Assembly (NCBI GenBank): GCA_902363145.1
Contig: CABIZB010000002.1
Location: 248,001-312,000, forward strand
Length of the DNA: 64,000 nt
Direction of reading: 5' to 3'
Source of the DNA: Oscillospiraceae bacterium
GTDB taxonomy: Bacteria; Bacillota; Clostridia; Oscillospirales; Ruminococcaceae
Shown: piece after piece, positions 35,234 through 43,583 of the stretch
How positions within the stretch are numbered: position 1 is the stretch's first letter
Layout: the number at the start of each line of letters is the position of its first letter
Position numbers and translations under genes: made by a program
The notes under the pieces: generated by a model
The model's database searches: none
Told to the model about the DNA's origin: nothing
Seen by the model: the letters and a program-made list of their open reading frames with translations, nothing else

Positions 35234-35803
35234 TCAAAGGTATTTTTCCACATCTATCTTTTCTGCCTGATTGTTCAGAAGATATTCCAGAATATTCTTA
35301 TAAGCACCCATGGGATTCGCCTTTATCTTTTCTGAGATAAGCTCCGCCTGAGAATGGTCGGGAGCATAGAAGCTCATGCTGATAAGCTCGGTATTTCCGT
35401 CACGGAGCCTGAAGCTTACCGTGCTGCCGTCCTCATTATCGCTGATATCGCAGCTGCACATTCCCTCGTTTTCCTCTCTCACAAAGAAAGAAAATGCGGA
35501 GTGGAGCAGCTTTTTTCTGAACACCAGCGGAATGTAGCGGTTAAAATACTCCGAACCTAACCTGCCCTTTTCTGTGATGCTTATTATCCGCCTGCCGTCC
35601 TCCTCGGTAACTTCAACTGAGCCGTTGGCGATAAGCTCTTCAAGAGCGTCGGAAAAGAAAAAGTAGCTGATAACGCCGCTGTCCTCGGAAATGAGCCTGA
35701 GCTGCTCCTCGGTGACAGTGCGGTTGAGCTTGTCAAGTATGTAGCACAGCAGAATTTTAACGCTGTGGACTGAATTCATTTCAGGATCGGGACGATGACT
35801 CAT
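35234..35803 (-). CDS. DUF4364 family protein
   Basis: 189-aa protein of unknown function common in Clostridia. The N-terminal half reads like a winged-helix DNA-binding domain (SVHSVKILLCYILDKLNR, DALEELIANGSVEVTEEDGR, ISITEKGR), so it may be a regulator. ATG 35803 is chosen because GAAAGGAAG lies before it; the longer frame to 35932 runs into aroC without a ribosome site. It follows aroC by 34 nt and precedes the kinase by 15 nt, so it is likely co-transcribed. Confidence 0.8.
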   Translation of the reverse strand: MSHRPDPEMNSVHSVKILLCYILDKLNRTVTEEQLRLISEDSGVISYFFFSDALEELIANGSVEVTEEDGRRIISITEKGRLGSEYFNRYIPLVFRKKLLHSAFSFFVREENEGMCSCDISDNEDGSTVSFRLRDGNTELISMSFYAPDHSQAELISEKIKANPMGAYKNILEYLLNNQAEKIDVEKYL

Positions 35804-35837
35804 CTTGAGCTTCCTTTCTCTTGTTCCCTGCACCCCT

Positions 35838-36929
35838 TCAAAAGTTGGGGTAATCCAGCATATGGGACAGGATAGCGATATTTGCCGCCGCCTCCACAAC
35901 GGGTACTGCTCTGAGCACCACGCAGGGGTCATGCCTGCCCTTTACCTCGATGACCTCGTTGGAAAGGCTGCTGTAATCAATGGTCTCCTGGGGCTGTGCG
36001 ATAGAGGGAGTGGGCTTGAAAGCCACTCTGAAAACAATGGGCATTCCGCTGGAAATGCCGCCCAGGATACCGCCGTGGTTATTGGTCTTGGTCTTTACGT
36101 GGCCGTGGTCGTCAACATAGAAATCGTCGTTGTTCTGGCTGCCCAGCATTTTTGATGCGTTGAAGCCTGCGCCGAACTCGATTCCCTTTACTGCGGGAAT
36201 GCCGAAAACCAGCTGTGCGATAGTGTTTTCCAGTCCCTCGAACATGGGCGAGCCTATGCCTGCGGGAACGTTTGTTATAGCGCACTCCACAACTCCGCCT
36301 ACGCTGTCCATGCACTCTCTTGCCTTGGCAATATCGTCGTACATAGCCTGTCCCTTTTTGTCGTTGAGGACAGGTATCTTCTTGTGGCGGATTTTAAGGA
36401 TAGTCTCCCTGTCGATATTGCAGGGGTCAAATGCAGTGTCCTTGATGTTGTGTATCTGTGCGATATGTGCGCCCGTGTATATGCTTCTGCGCTCCAGTAT
36501 CTGACCGCAGACAGCACCTGCGAATACCAAAGGAGCGGTAAGTCTGCCTGAAAAATGACCGCCGCCTCTTACATCGTTAAAGCCTCTGTATCTTACTGCG
36601 CCTGTATAATCCGCATGGCCGGGGCGTGCAAGGTGGGAGATGTTTCCGTAATCCTTGGAATGCTGGTCGGTGTTCTGGATAAGCGCCATGAGAGGAGTTC
36701 CCGTGGTGCGGTTATTGAGCATACCCGACATGATGCTGGGCAGATCGGCTTCCTTTCTGTGGGTGGAGGTTGCGTCCTGACGGGGCGCACGCCTTGCCAT
36801 GAACTCCCTGAGCTGCTCTAAGTCGATATACTCCCCGGGAGGAAGGTTGTCCATAGTCACGCCGATAGCGGGACCGTGGGATTCCCCGAATATGGAGATG
36901 CTGATGTTATGGTTCCAGAATGAGGACAT
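35838..36929 (-). CDS. aroC: Chorismate synthase
   Basis: 363-aa FMN-dependent enzyme making chorismate from EPSP, the last step of the shikimate pathway. Signatures: FGESHGPAIGVTMDNLPPG at the N-terminus, YRGFNDVRGGGHFSGRLTAP near 115, and GGISSGMPIVFRVAFKPTPS near 290. AAAGGAG precedes the start. It is third in the aroB-aroA-aroC transcription order on the minus strand. Confidence 0.97.
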   Translation of the reverse strand: MSSFWNHNISISIFGESHGPAIGVTMDNLPPGEYIDLEQLREFMARRAPRQDATSTHRKEADLPSIMSGMLNNRTTGTPLMALIQNTDQHSKDYGNISHLARPGHADYTGAVRYRGFNDVRGGGHFSGRLTAPLVFAGAVCGQILERRSIYTGAHIAQIHNIKDTAFDPCNIDRETILKIRHKKIPVLNDKKGQAMYDDIAKARECMDSVGGVVECAITNVPAGIGSPMFEGLENTIAQLVFGIPAVKGIEFGAGFNASKMLGSQNNDDFYVDDHGHVKTKTNNHGGILGGISSGMPIVFRVAFKPTPSIAQPQETIDYSSLSNEVIEVKGRHDPCVVLRAVPVVEAAANIAILSHMLDYPNF

Positions 36930-36956
36930 TGTGGTTCTCCTTTCGATCTAAACGGC

Positions 36957-38189
36957 TCACAGGACTTCAAATTCTCCGCCCAGAGCCTTAAAATCCTCGA
37001 AAAATCGGGGATAGCTTTTATTGACAGCCTCCGCACCCCTGATGATAACAGGAGCGTCCGAAGCGGTAGCGGCAATGGCGGCAGCCATAACGATGCGGTG
37101 GTCGTTGCAGGGATCCACCTCACCGCCCGTGAACTTATCAACGTGCTGCATTTCAAGGAAATCATCGCCTGCCGTGACCTTTCCGCCGATGGCGTTAAGT
37201 GCGTCGGCAATGGCAGTGATGCGGTCGCTCTCCTTTATTTTAAGGCGGGCGGCATTCACAATCCTGGACGTTCCCTTTGTAAAGCATCCAAGCACCGCAA
37301 GAATGGGCACAAGGTCGGGGATATCGCCCACATCAACGGTGAACGGCTCCAGACCATCTCCTGTGCTGCTTTTTTCGATTATATCAACGATAGCCTTATC
37401 GCCCTGAACAGAATCGGGGATAAGATTTTTCACTCTTATCTCTGAGCCGAGGGCATTGGCTGTGAAGAAAAACGCCGCCTGAGAATAATCGCCCTCAACG
37501 CTTACACGGCAGGGAGAATACTTCTGACCGCCCTTGATAAGGTACATGGGCAGTCCGCCAAGCTTTGTTTCGTATATGTTTATGCCAAAGTTTTTCAGCG
37601 CCGCTATGGTCATATCCGCATAGGGCTTTGACTGCAAAGGCGAGGTGAGCTTTATTACCGAGTCCTCCTCGCACAGGGGCAGGGCGAACATAAGTCCTGT
37701 GATGAACTGGGAGGAAACGTCCCCCTCCAGCAGATACTCCCCTGCTGTGAGCCTGCCGCTTATTGTCATGGGCAGACCGCTTTGGGGCTCAAAGGAGATC
37801 CCCTTTTTGGAAAATTCTCGGACATAGGGGGTGTAGGGCCTTTCGGGCAGCTTTCCGTGACCTCTGAATGTGGCATTGGTGCCCAGTGCCGCCGCCACGG
37901 GGATAATAAAGCGCAGTGTGGAGCCGCTTTCGCCGCAGTCGATATCTGCCTTTGCAGCAGGAGCTTTTATTCCACGGACGGTATAAACATCGCCGTCCGC
38001 CAACACGTCAGCCCCCAGAGCCTCCATTGCACCTGCTGTCACCTTTATATCGTTGGAACCTGTTACATTGGATATCTCAGAAATGCCGCCTGCAAGAGCC
38101 GCAGCGATTATCATTCTGTGGGAATAGCTTTTTGAAGAGGGGGCGTTCAGGGTTCCGATAAGCTTTGAGGGGTATATTTTAACGTCCAT
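36957..38189 (-). CDS. aroA: EPSP synthase (3-phosphoshikimate 1-carboxyvinyltransferase)
   Basis: 410-aa shikimate pathway enzyme. PEP and shikimate-binding motifs: APSSKSYSHRMIIAAALAGG near 16, DCGESGSTLRFIIPVAAALG near 82 (glycine-rich loop), GDVSSQFITGLMFALPL near 160, and KESDRITAIADALNAIGG near 335. A class II-type enzyme is plausible from the loop residues, but I would not rely on that. The ribosome site is weak (GGAAAGATGG). It lies 25 nt after aroB and 27 nt before aroC. Confidence 0.96.
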   Translation of the reverse strand: MDVKIYPSKLIGTLNAPSSKSYSHRMIIAAALAGGISEISNVTGSNDIKVTAGAMEALGADVLADGDVYTVRGIKAPAAKADIDCGESGSTLRFIIPVAAALGTNATFRGHGKLPERPYTPYVREFSKKGISFEPQSGLPMTISGRLTAGEYLLEGDVSSQFITGLMFALPLCEEDSVIKLTSPLQSKPYADMTIAALKNFGINIYETKLGGLPMYLIKGGQKYSPCRVSVEGDYSQAAFFFTANALGSEIRVKNLIPDSVQGDKAIVDIIEKSSTGDGLEPFTVDVGDIPDLVPILAVLGCFTKGTSRIVNAARLKIKESDRITAIADALNAIGGKVTAGDDFLEMQHVDKFTGGEVDPCNDHRIVMAAAIAATASDAPVIIRGAEAVNKSYPRFFEDFKALGGEFEVL

Positions 38190-38214
38190 ATCTTAAACCA
38201 TCTTTCCGAAAAAC

Positions 38215-39270
38215 TTATGCAAGGAAATCATTGAAATCGGCTACTGACATTTTCACTGCCGATGACTTTCCTATATCCGAGCAGATTATCACATGGATAG
38301 AGCTGCCGTCACGCTTCTTGTCGTTCATGCAGGCGCTTCCCAGCTGTGCGGGAGTAGGCCCGATGTCCCTTGTAAGCTCATATTTTTTCAGGCAGCCGCA
38401 AAGGTCAGCTGTAAGTCCCTTTCGGCACATTCCACGCTTTTCGGCAAGGTCGGTGATTATCTCCATGCCCTTTGCAACGGCTCTGCCGTGGGAAATTCCC
38501 GTGTAATGGTAATACTGCTCGATGGAGTGGCCAAGAGTGTGGCCAAAGTTCAGGAGCATTCTCTCGCCCTTGTCAAACTCGTCCGCCTCAACAACATCTC
38601 TTTTTATGGCAACACAGCGGGCGATAATATCGTCCATTACCTCATGGACTGTGTTGATATCGTGGTTCATAAGAATGCCGAAAAGCTCGTCCGACTTTAT
38701 CATTCCGTACTTTACCACCTCGCCCATTCCGTCAACTAAAAAGTCATGGGGAAGCGACTTCAGCGCACCTGTGTCACAGAGCACCAGCTTTGGCTGCTTG
38801 AATGCGCCCACCAGATTTTTCCCCTCTGGGATATCAATAGCCGTTTTTCCGCCAACTGACGAATCCACCTGAGCCAGCAGGGATGTGGGGAGCTGAACGA
38901 AATCCATTCCCCTGAGATATGTAGCGGAAGCATATCCTGCCATATCCCCTGTTACTCCGCCGCCAAGGGCTGCGATGCAGTCGGTACGGGTAAAGTGGTT
39001 TGCGGCAAGGAAGCTGTATATCTTATTAAGTGTATCGGAGCATTTTGAGGCTTCTCCGTGAGGGAAAACGAACTTTCTTACATCAAATCCGCTTTCTTTA
39101 AGTGACTTTTCAACTGTTCCCGAATATATTCTGTCAACATTATCGTCGGTTATAAGGGCGATTTTCTCGGCTACGGTTACGCTGCTAACGTATTTTCCGC
39201 AGTTTTCCAGGAGTCCGCTTCCGATAATTACATCATATTTAACAGATGCGTTTACGGTAATTGTAATCAT
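38215..39270 (-). CDS. aroB: 3-Dehydroquinate synthase
   Basis: 351-aa NAD- and metal-dependent enzyme of the shikimate pathway. Motifs: FPHGEASKCSDTLNKIYSF near 80, IAALGGGVTGDMAGYASATY near 103, QLPTSLLAQVDSSVGGKTAI near 128, and the zinc-binding LLNFGHTLGHSIEQYY near 245. ATG 39270 is supported by AAAGGAC; the upstream extension to 39309 overlaps a terminator hairpin. It is first of the aro cluster. Confidence 0.95.
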   Translation of the reverse strand: MITITVNASVKYDVIIGSGLLENCGKYVSSVTVAEKIALITDDNVDRIYSGTVEKSLKESGFDVRKFVFPHGEASKCSDTLNKIYSFLAANHFTRTDCIAALGGGVTGDMAGYASATYLRGMDFVQLPTSLLAQVDSSVGGKTAIDIPEGKNLVGAFKQPKLVLCDTGALKSLPHDFLVDGMGEVVKYGMIKSDELFGILMNHDINTVHEVMDDIIARCVAIKRDVVEADEFDKGERMLLNFGHTLGHSIEQYYHYTGISHGRAVAKGMEIITDLAEKRGMCRKGLTADLCGCLKKYELTRDIGPTPAQLGSACMNDKKRDGSSIHVIICSDIGKSSAVKMSVADFNDFLA

Positions 39271-39290
39271 TGTGATCTGTCCTTTCGGGA

Positions 39291-39326
39291 AAAATAAACG
39301 GCTCTGCAAAAGCAGGCAGAGCCGTA
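39291..39326 (-). terminator. Terminator between the small lipoprotein and aroB
   Basis: CGGCTCTGC pairs with GGCAGAGCCG around a short loop, followed on the minus strand by TTTATTTTT. It lies only about 25 nt before the aroB start, so it either ends the lipoprotein transcript or limits read-through into the aro genes. Confidence 0.8.
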
Positions 39327-39333
39327 GCTGTTA

Positions 39334-39522
39334 TTACTGCATATCCTGCAAAGCGGCCTCGGCGTCAGCAATCTGCTGTTCACGCATATCGCCGATGCTC
39401 TCCATCTCGGAGGATTCCTCGCTTACATATTCGGAGCCCTGCACCACAGGGTTATCCTCTTTCTGGCAGGCAGACAGTGTAAGTGCAAGCAGAGCAGCTG
39501 CAAATATCATTGTTTTTTTCAT
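39334..39522 (-). CDS. Small lipoprotein, 62 aa
   Basis: A lipoprotein signal peptide (MKKTMIFAAALLALTLSAC) has the lipobox LSAC, so mature protein starts at Cys19 and is only 44 aa, very acidic (EYVSEESSEMESIGDM) with no recognisable domain. ATG 39522 follows GGGAGGG; the frame extends upstream to 39555 but that start is worse. It is a single-gene unit with a consensus promoter and its own terminator. LspA coded at 47165 would process it. Confidence 0.75.
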   Translation of the reverse strand: MKKTMIFAAALLALTLSACQKEDNPVVQGSEYVSEESSEMESIGDMREQQIADAEAALQDMQ

Positions 39523-39567
39523 AACATACCCTCCCATACACGATTTTTGACGCATTTATACTCTTAC

Positions 39568-39596
39568 ATTATAAAATATTTTTGCAGCTATGTCAA
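39568..39596 (-). promoter_or_regulatory. Consensus promoter of the small lipoprotein gene
   Basis: Minus strand TTGACA (complement of 39591-39596), 17-nt spacer, TATAAT (complement of 39568-39573): a perfect sigma-A promoter, suggesting strong expression of the 62-aa lipoprotein. Confidence 0.88.
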
Positions 39597-39642
39597 TAGT
39601 TTTGGGGTAATTTCACGATGTAAAGCAGCAAAACAAGGCAGT

Positions 39643-39674
39643 AAAAAAAAGCGGACCGCCGAAGCGATCCGCTG
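39643..39674 (-). terminator. Terminator of the zinc-ribbon protein gene
   Basis: AGCGGACCGC pairs with GCGATCCGCT around CGAA (one mismatch pair), with eight T on the minus strand. Confidence 0.85.
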
Positions 39675-39699
39675 ATGTTTCACACAAAATGAACAGAGA

Positions 39700-39975
39700 T
39701 TATTCTTCCTTCATCTTTGCGAAGCACTCGCTGCAATATACAGGACGATCCTCTCTGGGCTTGAAAGGAACCTTTGCTACGCCGCCGCAGGAAGCGCAGG
39801 TAGCCTCGTACATTTCTCTTTCAGCCTTAGCGCCGTTCTTACGTGCGTTGCGGCAGCTCTTACATCTCTGAGGCTCATTCTCGAAGCCCTTTTCAGCATA
39901 GAACTCCTGCTCGCCGGCAGTGAAAACGAACTCTGCGCCGCATTCCTTGCATACTAATGTCTTGTCTTGGTACAT
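39700..39975 (-). CDS. Zinc-ribbon protein with two CxxC pairs plus CxxC ends
   Basis: 91-aa protein of a small Firmicute family (zinc-ribbon CxxC-x17-CxxC). Cysteine pairs occur in LVCKECGAEF, QRCKSCRNARK, ATCASCGGVAK and VYCSECFAKM, giving two treble-clef-like zinc sites. The role is unknown; nucleic-acid binding or ribosome association is possible. ATG 39975 follows GAGGGAA; the longer frame to 40026 has no site. It lies between the lipoprotein and the sigma factor genes. Confidence 0.82.
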   Translation of the reverse strand: MYQDKTLVCKECGAEFVFTAGEQEFYAEKGFENEPQRCKSCRNARKNGAKAEREMYEATCASCGGVAKVPFKPREDRPVYCSECFAKMKEE

Positions 39976-40101
39976 TTGATTTCCCTCGCTTAAATAAAAA
40001 TAATTTGGACCTGAGGACGGACTCACACCGACACCTTTGATAAAACAACGCTCTATAAGATTAAGCTACTTGGCCATATGATAAGAGCCATGCTCTTATG
40101 T

Positions 40102-40701
40102 TCATTTCTCGTCCGCAATCTTTCCTTTGAGCTTGCGGCGTGCTCTTGAAACGGCATTTTCAGCCGATTTCACGGAAATGTTCAGCTTCTTTGCGATCTC
40201 CTCTGAAGTAAGACCTGTGATGCTGAGCCTGAATATCTCATACTCCATGGGAGAAAGGGTATCCTCCAGCTCCCTGAACAGTTCACGCTGGATAATGATA
40301 TTTTCGGGAGTAAGGTTATCTTCCCCCTTGTCCTCATCGCTGCCCTCCTCGGTGCTTTGCAGCCTGGAAAGCTTTGCGGCGGCGGTCTTCATACGGTTGA
40401 CCACGCAGGAATAGGCATATGATGAAAACGCTGTGCCCTTATCTCTGCTGTAGTGGCGTATGGCGCCGAGGAAACCCAGCACGCCCTCCTGCACGAAATC
40501 ATCGCACACAGATGCGGAACCGCACATTGAAGCGGCTTTGCTCTTGATAAATCCGAAGTACCTATAGATAAGCTCGGACGCTGCGGGAACGGAAAGCCGC
40601 CCTCCACGGCATCTTTCAACCAGCTCCTCATCGGAGCAGGACGACAGGCTGTCGCATGGATCTTCGCTGCGACCACCAAAGTCAGCACGGTCAGCGGTCA
40701 T
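40102..40701 (-). CDS. Sigma-70 family RNA polymerase sigma factor (SigH-like)
   Basis: 199 aa. Region 2 is CDDFVQEGVLGFLGAIRHYS with KGTAFSSYAYSCVVNRM (core and -10 binding), and region 4 contains a helix-turn-helix LTSEEIAKKLNISVKSAENA VSRARRKLK. The layout resembles SigH (early sporulation/competence) or a related small sigma. No anti-sigma gene is adjacent. It has a clear promoter and GGAGG ribosome site. Whether it is true SigH needs orthology; in this genome it would fit with spmA/spmB. Confidence 0.85.
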   Translation of the reverse strand: MTADRADFGGRSEDPCDSLSSCSDEELVERCRGGRLSVPAASELIYRYFGFIKSKAASMCGSASVCDDFVQEGVLGFLGAIRHYSRDKGTAFSSYAYSCVVNRMKTAAAKLSRLQSTEEGSDEDKGEDNLTPENIIIQRELFRELEDTLSPMEYEIFRLSITGLTSEEIAKKLNISVKSAENAVSRARRKLKGKIADEK

Positions 40702-40754
40702 ATAAGGCCTCCGAAATCATCATAATTGTATGAAAATATATATTCACTTTTAAT

Positions 40755-40783
40755 ATTGTACCCGAAAAAGCTTTTTTTGTCAA
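40755..40783 (-). promoter_or_regulatory. Promoter of the sigma factor gene
   Basis: Minus strand TTGACA (complement of 40778-40783), 17-nt spacer, TACAAT (complement of 40755-40760). Confidence 0.8.
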
Positions 40784-40899
40784 GGGGCTTTTTAATAAAT
40801 TATAAACTCAATACAAATATTTGTTGCAAAACATATTATTTCAACTTGTTTTTTGGCTATTTTGCTCACACAGGAAAAATATCAAGGTAAAATTTAGTA

Positions 40900-40939
40900 A
40901 AAAATATAACAGCCCCGCCGCCGTTAAGCGACAGGGCTG
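40900..40939 (-). terminator. Terminator of the transglutaminase-fold gene
   Basis: CAGCCC at 40910-40915 pairs with GGGCTG at 40934-40939, with further partial pairing inside, followed on the minus strand by TTATATTTTTT. It lies 20 nt past the stop of the gene at 40959. Confidence 0.75.
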
Positions 40940-40958
40940 AGAAATATGCTTATGAAAA

Positions 40959-43334
40959 TTATGCTACAACTGAGATATCAAAGATATCAACTATGCCGCT
41001 CAGATCCTGAGAATCAACAAAGCTGATGTCGCTCTTGTTTGCGGTAGGAGTTGCATATACGATGTCGGAAGAGCTGATGGAGGTCCATGCGCCGTTTACA
41101 TAAGCCTTTACTGCAAAGCCGTACTTAACGCCGTTGGTAAGACCTGTTACATACATACCGTTTGCGGTTCTGTAGCCTGCTACTGACCACTTGCCGTTGA
41201 GGTAGGTGTAAACTGCGTAGTTGGTTGCACCGCTTACTGTTGTCCAGTTAAGTGCTACCTGACCGTTCTGACCCTGAGCCTTTGTGATAACGGGCTTTGC
41301 GGAAGCTGCAACGGGAGTTGCATAAACGATGTCGGAGGAGCTGATAGCAGACCATGTGCCGTTTACGTAAGCCTTTACTGCGAAGCCGTACTTAACGCCG
41401 TTGGTAAGACCTGTTACATACATACCTGTTGCTGTTCTGTAGCCTGCTACTGACCACTTGCCGTTGAGGTAGGTGTAAACTGCGTAGTTTGTTGCTCCGC
41501 TTACTGTTGTCCAGTTAAGAGCCACCTGACCGTCCTGAGCCTGAGCCTTTGTGATAACAGGCTTTGCTACTGCTGCTGCGGGTGTTGCATAAACGATATC
41601 GGAGGAGCTGATAGCGGACCATGCGCCGTTTACGTAAGCCTTTACTGCAAAGCCGTACTTAACGCCGTTGGTAAGACCTGTTACATACATACCTGTTGCT
41701 GTTCTGTAGCCTGCAACTGCCCACTTGCCGTTTACATAGGTATAAACTGCGTAGTTGGTAGCACCGCTTACAGCAGACCAGTTAAGTGCAACCTGACCGT
41801 CGCCTGCCTTTGCGGAAGTGATCTTGGGCTTTGCAACTGCGCTGCCCTGAACGTTTGCGTAAACGATGTTTCCGCCGGTGATGCCTGTCCATACGTTAGT
41901 CTTGGTAACGGGGTTGCCGAAAAGTGCTCTTACAACGAAGCCGCATCTGCCGCTTACTGTCATGTTCTTGATTGTGTAGGAAAGGTACTTGGTGTTTGCG
42001 TTATTAACTGCAGCAACCTTGCCTGCGTATGTATATTTGCCGTTTGTGTAGGTGTAGATAGCGTACTCGGAAGCGCCGAGAGCATTCTTGAAGTAAACAG
42101 TTGCCTGACCTGCCGCATTGGACTCTACTCTGGTGTAGATGTTAAGGGGCATATCAGTTGCATAGGTGGGGTAAGTAAAGGTCTTCTTCATGCAGTCCTC
42201 TACAACATAGCCGCCTGATGTTGCGCCGTCATCAAAGATAGCGTGGAGAACGCCGGGGCCTCTGTTGAATGATGCGTAATATACATAGTCGTAATTATAG
42301 TATGCGGTGTAGGACTGGTTCATTGCTGTAAGGCAGGTCTCATACCACTTGCCGTTGATCTTTACCATATTCCATGCGTGGTCGTCACTTACAACGCCTG
42401 TGCAGTCGATGCCTGCCTTGTGGCAGAAGTATGTGAAGGTCTTGGAGAAGCCTGCGCATACGCACTGCTTATCCAGGAGGCAGCCTACGATAGTCTGGTT
42501 TGCCTTTTCGGCAACAATGCTGCCATCGTTTGCAAGGTGATACTTGGAGTTTGCGCAGATAAGCTCAGCGATCTTGGTCTCCTTTGCAAGTGCATCGGGG
42601 CAAGCGTTGATAGCCTTCATCCAGCTGTTTGTGATATCATCGAGCTTCTGCTTTGCGGCTGTTCTTACAGAACCGTTCTGATAGTTGTTGTAAGTAATGA
42701 ACAGAATATACTTTGTACCGTCGGTACCGGTACCTGTTGCCACAGTATCATTGAAGAAATACTGGGGATTGGAGTACATGAAAGCATATGTCATTGCCAT
42801 TGACTTGTCAAGATCGGTGTAGGGAATCATGTAGAAAATATCATAACCTGACAGTGTTGTTACCGAAAAGTTCTTTTTGCTTGAAAGAATGGTATCAAAG
42901 TCAGAAGCCAGCTGCTGATATGTTTTCTGATATGCAGCGGGGAGCTGAGCGTAATAATAATCGGAAGTGTAGTTATAAGATGCGTCCTGAGTCTCGGTGA
43001 AAGCCTCAGCGCCGTCTGCCTGCTCTGCTCTGAGCTTATCCATGCTTGCTTCCAGAGATGCAAACATCTCGTCAGTGTCAACGTCGGAAAGGTCGATCTC
43101 AATGCTGGGAGCAACGCCGCCCATAGTCTTGTAAGCCATAGGAAGCTCGGTGTAAGCGTCATCATATGACACGTCATAAGCTTCGTCCATAAGCTCGGTG
43201 CCGACAAAATCGCCCTCGCCCATATCCTGAACGTCTGTGTAATCGAAGCTGTCAGCAAAGACTGCTGCGCTGCACTGAGCCGCAAGAGCTGCCGCTGCCA
43301 ATGCCGAAATTACCTTTAATGTTTTCTTTTTCAA
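40959..43334 (-). CDS. Secreted transglutaminase-fold protein with fibronectin-type repeats
   Basis: 791-aa exported protein. The TTG at 43334 is the likely start: GGAGG lies 7 nt before it and it leads straight into a signal peptide (KKKTLKVISALAAAALAAQC). Residues 30-130 are acidic. A transglutaminase-like core follows: Cys293 in CAGFSKTF and His319 in DDHAWNMVKINGKWYETC. The third member of the triad, normally Asp in a WYxxD motif, is Cys334 here. After a divergent beta domain come three fibronectin-like repeats almost identical to those of the cellulase at 6240, ending with an acidic-hydrophobic tail (DIFDISVVA). No anchor or dockerin. Activity (crosslinking, protease or none) is open. 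Confidence 0.85.
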   Translation of the reverse strand: MKKKTLKVISALAAAALAAQCSAAVFADSFDYTDVQDMGEGDFVGTELMDEAYDVSYDDAYTELPMAYKTMGGVAPSIEIDLSDVDTDEMFASLEASMDKLRAEQADGAEAFTETQDASYNYTSDYYYAQLPAAYQKTYQQLASDFDTILSSKKNFSVTTLSGYDIFYMIPYTDLDKSMAMTYAFMYSNPQYFFNDTVATGTGTDGTKYILFITYNNYQNGSVRTAAKQKLDDITNSWMKAINACPDALAKETKIAELICANSKYHLANDGSIVAEKANQTIVGCLLDKQCVCAGFSKTFTYFCHKAGIDCTGVVSDDHAWNMVKINGKWYETCLTAMNQSYTAYYNYDYVYYASFNRGPGVLHAIFDDGATSGGYVVEDCMKKTFTYPTYATDMPLNIYTRVESNAAGQATVYFKNALGASEYAIYTYTNGKYTYAGKVAAVNNANTKYLSYTIKNMTVSGRCGFVVRALFGNPVTKTNVWTGITGGNIVYANVQGSAVAKPKITSAKAGDGQVALNWSAVSGATNYAVYTYVNGKWAVAGYRTATGMYVTGLTNGVKYGFAVKAYVNGAWSAISSSDIVYATPAAAVAKPVITKAQAQDGQVALNWTTVSGATNYAVYTYLNGKWSVAGYRTATGMYVTGLTNGVKYGFAVKAYVNGTWSAISSSDIVYATPVAASAKPVITKAQGQNGQVALNWTTVSGATNYAVYTYLNGKWSVAGYRTANGMYVTGLTNGVKYGFAVKAYVNGAWTSISSSDIVYATPTANKSDISFVDSQDLSGIVDIFDISVVA
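41046..41835 (-). repeat. Three near-identical fibronectin-III-like repeat units
   Basis: Each unit is about 260 bp and encodes the same core (GQVALNWTTVSGATNYAVYT, GYRTATGMYVTGLTNGVKYG, FAVKAYVNG). They match the last two repeats of the GH5 gene 34 kb away more closely than those match their own upstream repeats, which suggests exchange between loci. Confidence 0.87.
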
Positions 43335-43408
43335 TTCGTATCCTCCGTCCATAACAATATTAACCTGTTGATGCTTCTTTACTCTGCTAAACCGCAAAAT
43401 ATAATTTT

Positions 43409-43437
43409 ATTATAACTTATTATCCTAAATATGTCAA
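43409..43437 (-). promoter_or_regulatory. Consensus promoter of the transglutaminase-fold gene
   Basis: Minus strand TTGACA (complement of 43432-43437), 17-nt spacer, TATAAT (complement of 43409-43414), giving a leader of about 65 nt. A perfect match predicts strong expression. Confidence 0.88.
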
Positions 43438-43516
43438 GAATATTTTATCAAAATTTATTATACTTATTCTCTTTATTTTTATATAAAACATATCAAAAAA
43501 TGTTTATGCTAAAATT

Positions 43517-43552
43517 TATAAAGAAAGGCGGCACGAAAACCGTGCCGCCTTT
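43517..43552 (-). terminator. Terminator of the transketolase genes
   Basis: AAAGGCGGCACG pairs perfectly with CGTGCCGCCTTT around AAAAC; on the minus strand CTTTATAAATTT follows. Confidence 0.83.
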
Positions 43553-43583
43553 AAAATATGAACTTTTGTAAATGTATTCGGAA

